The notes beneath the pieces were generated by a model, which ran no database searches, was not told the origin of the DNA, and saw only the letters and a program-made list of their open reading frames with translations. Shown piece by piece: positions 1 through 9,066 of a stretch of DNA of 64,000 nt (position 1 is the stretch's first letter; every line of letters starts with the position of its first letter). Source of the DNA: BJGV01 sp965205785 (lineage in GTDB: Bacteria; Pseudomonadota; Gammaproteobacteria; Burkholderiales; Nitrosomonadaceae); the NCBI GenBank assembly GCA_965205785.1, contig OZ242188.1:620001-684000 (forward strand), written 5' to 3'. The translations under genes and the position numbers were made by a program.

Positions 1-465
1 GTTGGTGGTGGTTTTGTGGTAACCACACGTGAATTATTTACCCGTTATGCCAGTGACGTAGGAGATGAACCGCGTGCTGCCCATAGTATATATTTTCAAG
101 CCCTGGGTGAACATGGCTATGTTGGCCTTGGTTTGTATCTTTTACTAGGATTTTTAACTTGGAGATCAGGCGACTGGATCATTCGTAATACAAAAGATCT
201 AAAAGAGTATCAATGGGCCTCCAATCTGGCTTCCATGATTCAGGTAAGCTTAGTAGGTTTTGCTTCAGGCGGGGCATTTCTCAGTCTACTTTATTTCGAT
301 GTGCCTTATTATCTCATGGTTGCTATGGTAGCAACTCGTATCATAGTAGAAAAAGCACTTGAGGAGAAAGAAGCTGCGCTTGATAATCCTGTTAAAAGTG
401 CCAACTCTACACAGCAGCTTGGAAAACCGGTTCATTTGCAACCAATTACCAGAGATACTAGCTAG
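1..465 (+). CDS. O-antigen ligase-like protein, exosortase A-associated (3' end only)
   Basis: The reading frame is open from the first base of the window, so this is the C-terminal part of a larger gene. The visible residues include the stretch GGGFVVTTRELF, followed by HSIYFQALGEHGYVGL and a hydrophobic segment (LYLLLGFLTW), then a second membrane segment before a hydrophilic tail. This pattern is typical of the C-terminus of Wzy/WaaL-like multi-spanning ligases found beside XrtA exopolysaccharide loci, where they are thought to polymerise or attach glycan at the inner membrane. The GTG at 16 is an internal codon, not a start. The assignment to the exosortase-associated subfamily rests on this motif and on the downstream locus. 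Confidence 0.75.
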   Translation, partial: VGGGFVVTTRELFTRYASDVGDEPRAAHSIYFQALGEHGYVGLGLYLLLGFLTWRSGDWIIRNTKDLKEYQWASNLASMIQVSLVGFASGGAFLSLLYFDVPYYLMVAMVATRIIVEKALEEKEAALDNPVKSANSTQQLGKPVHLQPITRDTS

Positions 466-537
466 TCACTTAACAAAAACCGTTAAAGTTTTTTTAATGC
501 TTCCAGGTGATATTTAGGCTAAATTAAGACTGATAAT

Positions 538-1536
538 TTGAAAAATTCGATACAATCCAAACAATCTCGGTTTTCTTTAGCAAATTTTGCGCTCAAAAAC
601 CTACTCTCACTAGGTGGATTTGATACACGTCTATCTATACTTATCTACCACAGGATATTGGCCCAGCTAGATCCCTTAACTCCTGGAGAAGATGACACAG
701 AAACATTTGATCAACAAATGAGTTGGCTTACCTCATTTTTTAAAGTAATGCCACTACATGAAGCTGTACAAAAATTACAACAAAATAAATTACCTCCTTA
801 CACAGCATGCATCACTTTTGATGACGGCTACGCTGATAACGCTACAATTGCTCTCCCAATTTTAAAAAAATATAGTATTTCTGCTACCTTTTTTGTATCT
901 ACTAGCTTTCTTGATGGAGGTCGAATGTGGAATGACTCAATTATTGAGCTGGTACGCCAAGCACCAGGACCAATACTTGATCTGAGTAAAATGGACTTAG
1001 GACTATTTGAGATCAGCACCATCCATCAGCGCGAGCAAACTATTAACATACTATTAAATAAGCTTAAATATCTTCCACTTAAATCCAGAGAATTAAAGGT
1101 GGAAGAAATGTGCACTTATAGTCCAGCAAAACTACCAAACGACTTGATGATGACTTCTGAACAAGTACGGCTGTTGCACGATTCAGGAATGGAAATCGGT
1201 AGGCATACTGTAAATCACCCGATTCTGGCACGAACAGAGGACACTATGGCTCGAGAAGAAATTGCTAACGGCAAGGAAACACTTGAAAGTATTATCCATT
1301 CCCCAGTCCGTACTTTTGCGTATCCTAACGGGAGACCAGGACAAGACTATCTATCTAAACATGTCCAAATGGTCAAAGAATTGGGATTTGAAGCAGCAGT
1401 TTCAACGTCTTCTGGTACTGCCAAAAATTCTAGCGACATATATCAATTGCCTCGAATTGGCCCTTGGGATCAAGAAAAATTACGCTTTACGTTACGTATG
1501 GCACAAAACATGCTAAAAAATCCAGAAACTATCTAG
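538..1536 (+). CDS. Polysaccharide deacetylase (CE4/NodB family)
   Basis: This 332-residue protein carries the carbohydrate esterase 4 signatures. TFDDGYAD (about 93-100) holds the catalytic and metal-binding Asp pair. HTVNHP (about 223-228) supplies the metal-binding His pair, and FAYPNG (about 260-265) is the third conserved block. Such enzymes remove N- or O-acetyl groups from polysaccharide, here presumably the exopolysaccharide made by the locus. The start is TTG at 538; ATT at 523 is the only longer in-frame option before a stop at 520-522. No clear signal peptide is visible, so location is uncertain. It lies between the ligase and the export gene and is the first of three deacetylase-type proteins in the locus. 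Confidence 0.8.
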   Translation: MKNSIQSKQSRFSLANFALKNLLSLGGFDTRLSILIYHRILAQLDPLTPGEDDTETFDQQMSWLTSFFKVMPLHEAVQKLQQNKLPPYTACITFDDGYADNATIALPILKKYSISATFFVSTSFLDGGRMWNDSIIELVRQAPGPILDLSKMDLGLFEISTIHQREQTINILLNKLKYLPLKSRELKVEEMCTYSPAKLPNDLMMTSEQVRLLHDSGMEIGRHTVNHPILARTEDTMAREEIANGKETLESIIHSPVRTFAYPNGRPGQDYLSKHVQMVKELGFEAAVSTSSGTAKNSSDIYQLPRIGPWDQEKLRFTLRMAQNMLKNPETI

Positions 1537-2051
1537 CCCTGATTATTCTAATTAATCTTTCCCTGATTTTGCCGATTACTCCCCTATACACTAAAAATAA
1601 GAATTAACGTAATTTCTATGATCCAAGAGTCATTATATTTTCTAAAGAATCCGGTTACATATAATCGATTGCGACCAATATTTATGGAAGGCCTGATTCT
1701 GTTAAATAATTTTAAGTGCTGTTGTGACTTTTTTCACAGAACTTTAAGTTTAATAGTATTACTCTGTGCGCTATGATATTCGCCGCCTGAAAAGTATGAT
1801 TTATGTTGATTTTTAGACGAACTCTTATAGCTAGTACTGATGTTGCATATGCTTAAACAGAGTTCTGAAATAGAAACTATCAAAGGTAGCGACTTCTATT
1901 ATTAGGTTGGTGACTAGGATAACTTTTAAAAAAATAGCACATTGCTTTAAAATGAATAAAAAACATTATATGACATTGTTTTCGTGTACAATATTTGAAT
2001 CTGCTCCTGTAGAATATGGTGCATTTTCATTAACTTCATAAGGAAAGAAAA
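1537..2051 (+). other. Intergenic stretch upstream of the export gene
   Basis: About 515 bases without a convincing coding frame, very AT-rich. It probably contains the promoter for the export-kinase operon. A TACAAT element at 1987-1992 is a possible -10 box, but I see no matching -35 and no clear sigma-54 (GG-N10-GC) element. No strong terminator hairpin was found after the deacetylase gene. Confidence 0.4.
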
Positions 2052-2687
2052 GTGAACGCTCTGTATACCAAAACTTTGAGGTGGTTATCCTGCTTTATTA
2101 TCATTTTTCCTATTTTTACGCTTAGTGGCTGCTCACTCCTTTGGCCGTATCCTTCGCTTGAAGGAGAGGGACAAGTAGCTGAACATGATTATCTGATTGG
2201 ACCAGGTGACGAAATAGATATTATTGTCTGGCGCAATCCTGAAGTATCGATGTTAGTTGCCGTTCGCCCAGATGGAAAAATCACTACCCCTCTGGTGGAG
2301 GATCTAGCAGCTAGTGGAAAAACTTCTACGCAATTAGCACGAGACATTGAAGAAGGACTATCCAAATATATTCAGCAACCAGTTGTAACAGTTATCGTAA
2401 AAAGATTTGTTGGTCCATATAGTGAACAGATCCGGGTTGTGGGTGAGGCCTCTGAGCCACAAGCTCTACCCTATCGTGAAAAAATGACTTTGATGGACGT
2501 TATGATTGCAGTTGGTGGCCTTACAGATTTTGCAGACGGTAACCGTGCCAGGATTATTCGTAAAACTGGCGGAGAAGAAAAAGAATATAGCGTCAGGCTA
2601 GGTGACCTAGTCAGAGATGGTGATGTATCTGCCAATGTAACTATGCGTCAGGGAGACGTTCTGGTCATACCAGAAAGCTTCTTCTAA
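2052..2687 (+). CDS. epsE: XrtA-system polysaccharide export lipoprotein (Wza-like)
   Basis: The product is a 211-residue outer-membrane export protein of the Wza type. Its N-terminal signal sequence ends in a lipobox, LSGC, with the lipidated Cys at residue 27. The polysaccharide export domain follows (about 45-125, containing YLIGPGDEIDIIVWRNPE), then an SLBB-like beta-grasp region (about 130-205). It likely forms the outer-membrane channel for exopolysaccharide. The start is GTG at 2052, chosen because AAGGAAAG lies just upstream and it gives a complete signal peptide. It heads a run of export genes: chain-length regulator, kinase, beta-barrel protein and ATPase. Family membership is clear; the symbol follows usage in XrtA loci and is less certain. 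Confidence 0.85.
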   Translation: MNALYTKTLRWLSCFIIIFPIFTLSGCSLLWPYPSLEGEGQVAEHDYLIGPGDEIDIIVWRNPEVSMLVAVRPDGKITTPLVEDLAASGKTSTQLARDIEEGLSKYIQQPVVTVIVKRFVGPYSEQIRVVGEASEPQALPYREKMTLMDVMIAVGGLTDFADGNRARIIRKTGGEEKEYSVRLGDLVRDGDVSANVTMRQGDVLVIPESFF

Positions 2688-2734
2688 TTAAAACCACCTA
2701 GTCATTTAAGGTCAAGGGAAAGGAAGCAACATTA

Positions 2735-2791
2735 ATGGAAACAGTTTTTATGAAAAGCCAATACTACAAAATAATATCTTGGAGCACCTAA
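2735..2791 (+). CDS. Possible 18-residue leader ORF upstream of the chain-length gene
   Basis: ATG at 2735 follows a good AAGGAAG ribosome-binding sequence (about 2720-2726) and encodes 18 residues ending in SWST before TAA at 2789-2791. The true chain-length gene starts 4 bases later in another frame with a weaker ribosome-binding site. It could act as a translational-coupling leader. It may equally be chance; there is no homology argument. Confidence 0.25.
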   Translation: METVFMKSQYYKIISWST

Positions 2792-2795
2792 TATT

Positions 2796-4331
2796 ATGGA
2801 TGATCTTTCTACTCAACTATTAGCTCACGTAAAAGGGATATGGAAGTATCGCTGGGTTGCGGTAATTGCAGCTTGGGTGGTTGCCATTTTTGGATGGTTT
2901 TTTGTCTACAATATGCCCAATGATTTCCAAGCCTCAGCAAGAATCCATGTTGATACCCAAAGTGCCATAAAACCTCTTATGCAAGGATTGACATTTGCTC
3001 CTGATATGCAGCAGCAAGTTTCTGTTATGAGTCGTACCCTGATAAGCCGGCCAAATGTTGAAAGAGTGGTAAGTATGGTTGAGTCAGATACTAAATCTAC
3101 GAATGGAAAAGACAACAAGTTGGTTGTTAGTGATCTTATGAAAAGTATCAAACTCAAAACAACTGGTACTAACAACTTGTTTACGATTACTTACAACAAC
3201 TCGGATAGAAATCTTGCTAAAAGTGTTGTTGAGTCCTTGTTAACAATATTCGTAGGTATGAGTGATAACGGTGAGGACCCCGCGTCTGTGATTCGCTTTC
3301 TTGATGAACAGATCCAAGGTTATGAAAAGAAACTGATTAAACAGGAAAATGAACTAAAAGCATTTAAACAAAAGAACATTGGATTGATGCCTCAACAGGG
3401 TGGTGACTATTACGCTCAGGTAGGAAAAGCTTTAGAAAGTCTCAATAAAACAAAACTGGACCTACGGGAAGCTGAGCGTGCACGTGATTCTATTCAACAA
3501 CAAATTACTGGCGATGAACCAGTACTCCTAGCGGTAGAAAATGGTGCTAGTAGTATTGATCCGTCATCTATAGTTAATGTGGAAATCGATGCCAGAATCG
3601 CTGAGCTAAGGAAAAAACTGGACGCACTGAGCTTAAATTATACTGATAAGCATCCCGATATCATTGCTACTAAACGACTGATTAATCAACTCCAGGGACG
3701 TAAAATAGAAGAAGCCAAAGTTATGAAATCAGGAGGTTTTGACATCGGTAAAAACTACAGCCCGATGCTCCAACAACTTAATCTGGCGCTTGCAGAAAGT
3801 GAGGCTAAAGTGGCTTCCATGAAAGCCCGTGTGGAGAAATTTACCAAACGCTACAATAAACTAAAGTCTCTGAGTAATTCAGTACCTGAAGTAGAAGCTT
3901 CTCTTGCTCAGTTAAATCGTGACTATCAGGTAAATAAGGCTAATTACCAGGAGCTTCTTAAACGTCGTGAATCAGCAAAAATATCTGGCAAATTAGACTC
4001 TGCCTCTAAATTAATGTCATTTAAGATCATAGACCCACCAACTGTTCCTGAAATACCTATTGGCCCTGATCGTGCACAACTATATTCAGTTGCATTCTTT
4101 ATAGCCTTGGCGGCAGGAATTGGAATTGCATTTGCTCTTAATCAACTCAGGCCATCATTCCATAGCCAAGGTAAACTAAGAGAAATAACCGGCATGCCAG
4201 TACTGGGTACGGTTCCCATGATCTGGACTCACAAAGAAAAATCAGAACGTAAAAAACGTCTCTATGCCCTTGGCCTGTCTTTATTATCGTTGTTAGGGTT
4301 TTATGGGGTTTTGATGGTAAAAATGACATAG
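2796..4331 (+). CDS. XrtA-system polysaccharide chain-length determinant (Wzz/PCP family)
   Basis: A 511-residue inner-membrane polysaccharide co-polymerase. It has an N-terminal membrane helix (about 18-37, VAVIAAWVVAIFGWFFVY) and a long periplasmic region rich in coiled coil (about 165-390). The conserved proline-rich stretch IDPPTVPEIP comes just before the second helix (about 429-447). A further hydrophobic segment occupies the extreme C-terminus. Such proteins set chain length and couple synthesis to the outer-membrane exporter. Unlike Wzc-type fusions it lacks a kinase domain, which is encoded separately by the next gene, as is usual in exosortase A loci. The ATG at 2796 has only a weak ribosome-binding site (GGAG near 2782). 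Confidence 0.87.
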   Translation: MDDLSTQLLAHVKGIWKYRWVAVIAAWVVAIFGWFFVYNMPNDFQASARIHVDTQSAIKPLMQGLTFAPDMQQQVSVMSRTLISRPNVERVVSMVESDTKSTNGKDNKLVVSDLMKSIKLKTTGTNNLFTITYNNSDRNLAKSVVESLLTIFVGMSDNGEDPASVIRFLDEQIQGYEKKLIKQENELKAFKQKNIGLMPQQGGDYYAQVGKALESLNKTKLDLREAERARDSIQQQITGDEPVLLAVENGASSIDPSSIVNVEIDARIAELRKKLDALSLNYTDKHPDIIATKRLINQLQGRKIEEAKVMKSGGFDIGKNYSPMLQQLNLALAESEAKVASMKARVEKFTKRYNKLKSLSNSVPEVEASLAQLNRDYQVNKANYQELLKRRESAKISGKLDSASKLMSFKIIDPPTVPEIPIGPDRAQLYSVAFFIALAAGIGIAFALNQLRPSFHSQGKLREITGMPVLGTVPMIWTHKEKSERKKRLYALGLSLLSLLGFYGVLMVKMT

Positions 4332-4412
4332 GAATTTAGCAACTTTGGAAACTAAATTAAAAAAACTACACTGGTACAGCCTGGTCCAAAATAAGGACTA
4401 TCTGGAGACAAT

Positions 4413-5324
4413 ATGAGTATTATTGAAAAAGCAGCTGCTAAACTTGATAGTCAAATTCTGAAAGATGATGTCAGCATTATTGAGAATGCTGCAAATAAAC
4501 TTGATAGCAAACAAGACTCTACTGCCATAGAAAATATTGCACCCGTAGATACAATTACCAAATCTCGGGCATCAAACACGGAAACTAAATTAATAAAGCC
4601 AAAGCGACTTGCACTAAATTTTTCCAAGTTGCGTCACTATGGCATCATTACTCCTGAGGATAAAAAGACTACAATAACTGAGCAATTCAGAGTGATTAAA
4701 CGACCATTACTCATGAATTCCTTCAACAAAGGTGCAGGGGCAATCAAAAATGGCAACCTGATTATGGTATCTAGTTCCCTTGCAGGTGAAGGTAAAAGTT
4801 TTTGTGCTGTCAATTTAGCAATGAGTATTGCAATGGAGATGGACCATACGGTCCTTTTGGTTGATGCTGATGTTGCAAGACCTATGGTACCGAAAATTCT
4901 CGGACTAGGAACGGATAAGGGCTTACTTGATGTTCTTCTCGATGATAAACTCGACTTGTCAGAAGTTTTAATCAAAACTAATATTGAAAAACTTTCTATT
5001 TTGACAGCAGGAAGCCAACACCCAAATGCAAATGAGCTACTAGCAAGTCAAACCATGGGCTTATTACTAAAGGAATTAGTACACCGTTATGAAGATCGTA
5101 TTATAATCTTTGACTCACCACCCCTACTATTGACAAGTGAGGCACGGGTTATGGCAAGTCAAATGGGACAAATTGTCTTAGTAGTAGAAGCCGAGAAAAC
5201 AACACAACAAACCGTTAGGGAGACTCTCAGGCAGATAGAATCTTGTGAAGCAGTAAATTTAGTATATAACAAAGCAAAATCATTCTCTGAGCAAGATTCG
5301 TATGTCCCCTACGAGCCATACTAA
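4413..5324 (+). CDS. XrtA-associated tyrosine autokinase (BY-kinase)
   Basis: This 303-residue cytoplasmic BY-kinase has a Walker A motif in SSSLAGEGKSF (about 119-129), a Walker A' motif VLLVDADVARP and a Walker B motif IIIFDSPPLLL. A short tyrosine-bearing tail, SYVPYEPY, is the probable autophosphorylation cluster. The block EQFRVIKRPLL before the ATPase core is characteristic of the exosortase-associated family. It should act with the upstream chain-length protein to control polymerisation and export. Two oddities are visible. The N-terminal motif SIIE-x-AA-x-KLDS is repeated (residues 2-13 and 21-32). The last ~142 bases of the gene are duplicated immediately downstream. ATG at 4413 follows CTGGAGACAAT. 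Confidence 0.88.
   Translation: MSIIEKAAAKLDSQILKDDVSIIENAANKLDSKQDSTAIENIAPVDTITKSRASNTETKLIKPKRLALNFSKLRHYGIITPEDKKTTITEQFRVIKRPLLMNSFNKGAGAIKNGNLIMVSSSLAGEGKSFCAVNLAMSIAMEMDHTVLLVDADVARPMVPKILGLGTDKGLLDVLLDDKLDLSEVLIKTNIEKLSILTAGSQHPNANELLASQTMGLLLKELVHRYEDRIIIFDSPPLLLTSEARVMASQMGQIVLVVEAEKTTQQTVRETLRQIESCEAVNLVYNKAKSFSEQDSYVPYEPY
4416..4508 (+). repeat. Internal 57-base tandem repeat in the kinase N-terminus
   Basis: Bases 4416-4451 and 4473-4508 encode near-identical SIIE-x-AA-x-KLDS segments 57 bases apart (residues 2-13 and 21-32). The DNA copies are diverged but clearly related. This looks like an old in-frame tandem duplication of the gene's 5' end. Confidence 0.75.
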
Positions 5325-5472
5325 AGAAGTAGAAGCTGAGAAAATAACGTAATAAACCGTTAGGGAGACTCTCAGGCAGAAAGTATCTTGCAAAATCGTT
5401 ATATAATAAGGTTGTAGCAGAGCAAGATCATTCTCCAATATGATTTATATGTCACCTACGAACCATACTAAA
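5184..5472 (+). repeat. Tandem duplication of the kinase 3' end
   Basis: Bases 5184-5325 (end of the kinase gene, including its stop) are repeated at 5329-5472 with substitutions and small indels. Shared blocks include AACCGTTAGGGAGACTCTCA and GAGCAAGAT. The second copy ends in CATACTAAA just like the first. It contains in-frame stops and is not translated as kinase. Its 3' part supplies the ATG at 5440 used by the next gene. Confidence 0.9.
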
Positions 5473-7028
5473 AATAGCTGCAACTTTAGAGCTTTATTAT
5501 TCTTAGCTATATACTCTACTGCGACAGCTTTACTGGCACTGCCATCTATCTCCGATGCTGGTGAGTTTGTGTTCGTCCCCAATATGACAACCGATTTGAT
5601 CTTTACTGATAATGTAAGGTTGTCTCCTAAAGGTGATCCGGCGAAAGAAGCTGATTTTGTTACCAGACTTGTTCCCGGGATATACACGAAGTACACATCA
5701 CGCCGATTTCAAAGTGAAATTGATTACAGATTAATTAATGTGGTCTTCCAGAACGCTACTGAGCAGAACCGAACCCTACATAATCTAGATGCGAAAAACC
5801 GTGCCGAGCTAGTGGAGGATTTTTTATTCGTTGATGGAAACGTCAGAATGCAGCAAATAAACAGATCATTACTTGGCCCGCAGGGAGATGACGTTAATAT
5901 TACAGGTAACCTATCTAACATAAGGCAATATTCATTGAGCCCTTATGTCGTAGGAGATTTGGAGATTTGGCAACCGGAGAAGCACGCTATGCACGAATTA
6001 TGACAGATTCGGATGCATCCACTACCTTCTTTAATAGCCAGACTAATTCCTATAATGGTTCTATTCTCAGTGGTCCTGCCTTCCAAGTTCTACAATGGGG
6101 GCTTAACTATACTAGGCAAGACATTGATTTTGACCTAAGAAATGATAGCGTCAGATTAGAAACTGGAGTGGCCAATGTTCGTTATAATTTAAACAAAAGA
6201 TTTGGAATAACAGGAACCGGAGGCTACGAAAATAATACTTTTGGTGGTGGTACCTTAAATAAACCGAGGGGTGCAAGATGGTCGGCTGGTTTTATTTGGG
6301 CTCCAACACCAAGAACAAGTATAGAAGGATCTGTCGGGCAAAGATTCTTTGGTGATACGTATTTTGCAAATGCAAGCCATCGAACGCGTTTATTTGTGTT
6401 GAATGCAAACTACAAAGAAGATATCAACAGTGCATGGAATCTTTTAAATGTTGATGCAACGAATAATACAGTCACTGCTCTAACTGATCTTTTTACAGCA
6501 CAAGCACCACCAGGCACAAGTCCTGCAGAAATCACTCAACTTGTCCAACTTCTTATTGCAGAGCTTGGACTTCCACCTAATCTTGCAAATGCTTCGGCGT
6601 TTCTTACTAACCGGTTTTTCCTTCAGAAAAACTTTGAATCATCTATTGGCTTTAACGCTGCAAAAAATACTGCCTTAATCAGAGTATTTCATACAACACG
6701 CCGACCAATAGATAACAGGCCACTATTAGATGCTGTGCTTGGGGGAGGACTACTAGCAAATGTAAAACAAAATGGAGTCAGTGCCTTGTGGAGTTATGCG
6801 ATTACCCCTCGTACCCGTGTCAATGCCAATTTCCTTTATAACCGTCTCGTTTTTGCCGCAATTAATAGAAGAGACACTATCAAACTATTTACGTTTAGTG
6901 TTTCAAGGGACCTTACAGAGAATATCTTTGCTTTGCTCAGCTATCGTCGAAATGATCGTAGATCTGAAGATCCTAATGCTGAATTTATAGAGAACAGGTT
7001 TACTGCGTCAGTAAGTGCGAGATTCTAA
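5440..7028 (+). pseudogene. XrtA-associated outer-membrane beta-barrel protein, frameshifted
   Basis: Two adjacent frames (5440-6003 and the frame ending at 7028) together encode one protein. An N-terminal signal peptide with cleavage near SDA/GEF is followed by many aromatic-rich beta strands and a terminal Phe (SVSARF), as in outer-membrane barrels of the PEP-CTERM-associated family. The frame breaks at a perfect 8-bp tandem duplication, GGAGATTT at 5953-5960 and 5961-5968. Deleting one copy restores YVVGDLATGEARY and a continuous reading frame of about 526 residues. The start region (5440-5472) is borrowed from the duplicated kinase tail; ATG at 5449 is an alternative. It is a real disruption, a phase-variable state or an assembly error; the last cannot be excluded. 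Confidence 0.82.
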
Positions 7029-7029
7029 T

Positions 7030-8082
7030 ATGTATACCGAGTATTATCATCTAAGTGCAAAACCATTTCAATTAAAGCCTGATCCAGATTTCTTTTTTGG
7101 TAGTGCAGGTCACAAACGTGCAATGGCGTACCTTGAATACGGAATGGCACAAGAGGAAGGCTTCATTATTATTACAGGTGAAGTTGGTGCAGGAAAAACC
7201 ACACTGGTACGAAATCTTTTTAAGAAGATGGAGTCTGATAAAGTTGTAGCTGCACAAATTGCTAACACAGGCCTTAATTCGGATGATACCTTGAGAATAG
7301 TATCTGCTGCTTTTGGACTTGCATATGAAAATCTCGACAAAGCTTCTTTACTAATTGGAATTGAAAAATTTCTTCACCAGTGTGATCAAAATGGAAAACG
7401 TGCGCTGCTAGTAGTTGATGAAGCCCAGAACCTTTCTTCTCACACGGTAGAAGAACTGAGAATGTTGTCAAACTATCAAACAGACAAGAAACCTTTATTA
7501 CAAACTTTTTTGCTAGGTCAACCTGAATTCAGAAAAATTTTACTTGGTGAAGATATGCAACAACTACGGCAAAGAGTTGCTGCCACCTATCATCTGGGAC
7601 CAATGGATCCTGTTGAAACCAGGTCCTATATTGAGCATCGGCTAAATACTGCTGGTTGGAACAATGATCCATCCTTCAGCGAAGATGCCTTTACAGCAAT
7701 CTACGAATATACTGGTGGAATACCGCGTAAAATTAATACCCTTTGTGAACGAGTACTCTTAATGGGTTGTCTTGAAGAAATTCATGAACTTCGTGCTAAA
7801 GAAGTTAATGATGTCATTCGTGATATTCAGCAAGAATACGATATGCCTATTGTTGAAACAAAAATCCCTGAGATATCAGAAAAAATAACTAATGCAAGTG
7901 AAGAAAAAGAAAATGCTCCTGAACTCAGAAAAATGGATGATCGACTTATTAAAATGGAAAGCTCTATCACATCAGTATTAGATTTACTTAAAAAAGTACT
8001 CTCTTCAACTAAGGTAAAAAAAAAGCCCTTACAAAGAAAACCCAGAACAATAAATTTTGATGCGGATTCCCGTGTTAAGTAG
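7030..8082 (+). CDS. XrtA-associated ATPase (ExeA-like AAA ATPase)
   Basis: A 350-residue AAA ATPase related to ExeA/GspA-type secretion ATPases. It opens with YYHLSAKPFQLKPDPDFFF, has Walker A GEVGAGKTT (about 50-58) and Walker B ALLVVDEAQN (about 124-133), and ends in a Lys-rich, possibly coiled-coil tail. In exosortase A loci this ATPase sits between the beta-barrel protein and a DUF3473 deacetylase, as here. It probably energises or organises polysaccharide export, though its role is not proven. I place the start at ATG 7030, directly after the upstream stop (7026-7028). A GTG at 7015 in the same frame overlaps the upstream gene and is not expected from the family's usual MY start. Confidence 0.87.
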   Translation: MYTEYYHLSAKPFQLKPDPDFFFGSAGHKRAMAYLEYGMAQEEGFIIITGEVGAGKTTLVRNLFKKMESDKVVAAQIANTGLNSDDTLRIVSAAFGLAYENLDKASLLIGIEKFLHQCDQNGKRALLVVDEAQNLSSHTVEELRMLSNYQTDKKPLLQTFLLGQPEFRKILLGEDMQQLRQRVAATYHLGPMDPVETRSYIEHRLNTAGWNNDPSFSEDAFTAIYEYTGGIPRKINTLCERVLLMGCLEEIHELRAKEVNDVIRDIQQEYDMPIVETKIPEISEKITNASEEKENAPELRKMDDRLIKMESSITSVLDLLKKVLSSTKVKKKPLQRKPRTINFDADSRVK

Positions 8083-8218
8083 CCAGTTCATTAATATCAC
8101 AATCCGTATTTCACATACTAGTCCAGGCAATGTGATAGTAAAGTAAGAGTAATCTCATGATTAAAGAATTGGCAAAAAAAAGCCGATGATCATGTTTACA
8201 CCAAATAGGGAATAACAA

Positions 8219-9061
8219 ATGGGCTCGACACCTATACGCAACGCAATGACTGTCGACGTAGAAGATTATTTTCAGGTCTCAGCCTTTGCTGCACACATTC
8301 CAAGAGAATCCTGGGAAACTATACCATGTCGTGTAGAAAGGAATATTGATCGTATCCTTGCCCTACTTGATGAAAAACAAGCTAAAGCGACCTTTTTTAC
8401 TCTTGGATGGATTGCCGAACGTTATCCCGCCATGGTAAAGCATATTGTATCTAATGGTCATGAGCTTGCCAGTCATGGATGGGCTCATCAACGCGTTTCT
8501 GACCAGGAACCTCAGGAATTTCTTGATGACATTGTTCGTAGTAAAGCTTTGCTAGAAGATATCAGTGGCCAAAAGGTACTTGGTTACCGTGCACCCAGCT
8601 TTTCCATAGGTAGTAAAACTCTATGGGCACTAGACTTACTTGAAGAAGCTGGATACCGCTACAGTTCGAGTATCTATCCTATCCAGCATGATCATTATGG
8701 TATGCCAGATGCACCACGTTTTGCATTTTATCCAAAAAATAACGGTGGGCTACTAGAGCTACCTGTAACAACAGTGTGTCTATTTAAGAGAAATATTCCT
8801 GCTGGTGGTGGCGGTTATTTCAGACTCTGGCCGTATACTTTTTCACATTGGTTACTTCAAAGAATAAATCAACTAGAAAAACATTCTGCAATCTTCTATT
8901 TCCACCCCTGGGAGATTGACTATGAGCAACCTCGTCAGCAAGGTATTGATGCTAAGACAAAATTTCGCCATTATTTCAATCTTCGTCATATGGAAGGACG
9001 GATCAAAGCGCTCACTAGAGACTTCAGCTGGGACCGAATGGATCGGATCTTTCTGGAATAA
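8219..9061 (+). CDS. XrtA-system polysaccharide deacetylase with DUF3473 tail
   Basis: A 280-residue deacetylase. The metal/catalytic block TVDVEDYF (11-18) replaces the usual TFDDG, with HGWAH (86-90) and GYRAPSFS (122-129) following. The C-terminal part, with FYFHPWEID, matches the DUF3473 extension found in exosortase-associated deacetylases. It probably modifies the exopolysaccharide, or an intermediate, in the cytoplasm, as no signal peptide is seen. The start is ATG 8219, preceded by AGGGAAT. Its stop lies 5 bases before the next gene, so the two are very likely co-transcribed. Confidence 0.88.
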   Translation: MGSTPIRNAMTVDVEDYFQVSAFAAHIPRESWETIPCRVERNIDRILALLDEKQAKATFFTLGWIAERYPAMVKHIVSNGHELASHGWAHQRVSDQEPQEFLDDIVRSKALLEDISGQKVLGYRAPSFSIGSKTLWALDLLEEAGYRYSSSIYPIQHDHYGMPDAPRFAFYPKNNGGLLELPVTTVCLFKRNIPAGGGGYFRLWPYTFSHWLLQRINQLEKHSAIFYFHPWEIDYEQPRQQGIDAKTKFRHYFNLRHMEGRIKALTRDFSWDRMDRIFLE

Positions 9062-9066
9062 TACGA

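Noticed and set aside
7015..7029. GTG at 7015 as start of the XrtA-associated ATPase
   Set aside because: It lies inside the end of the upstream barrel gene, and the conserved N-terminus begins at ATG 7030.
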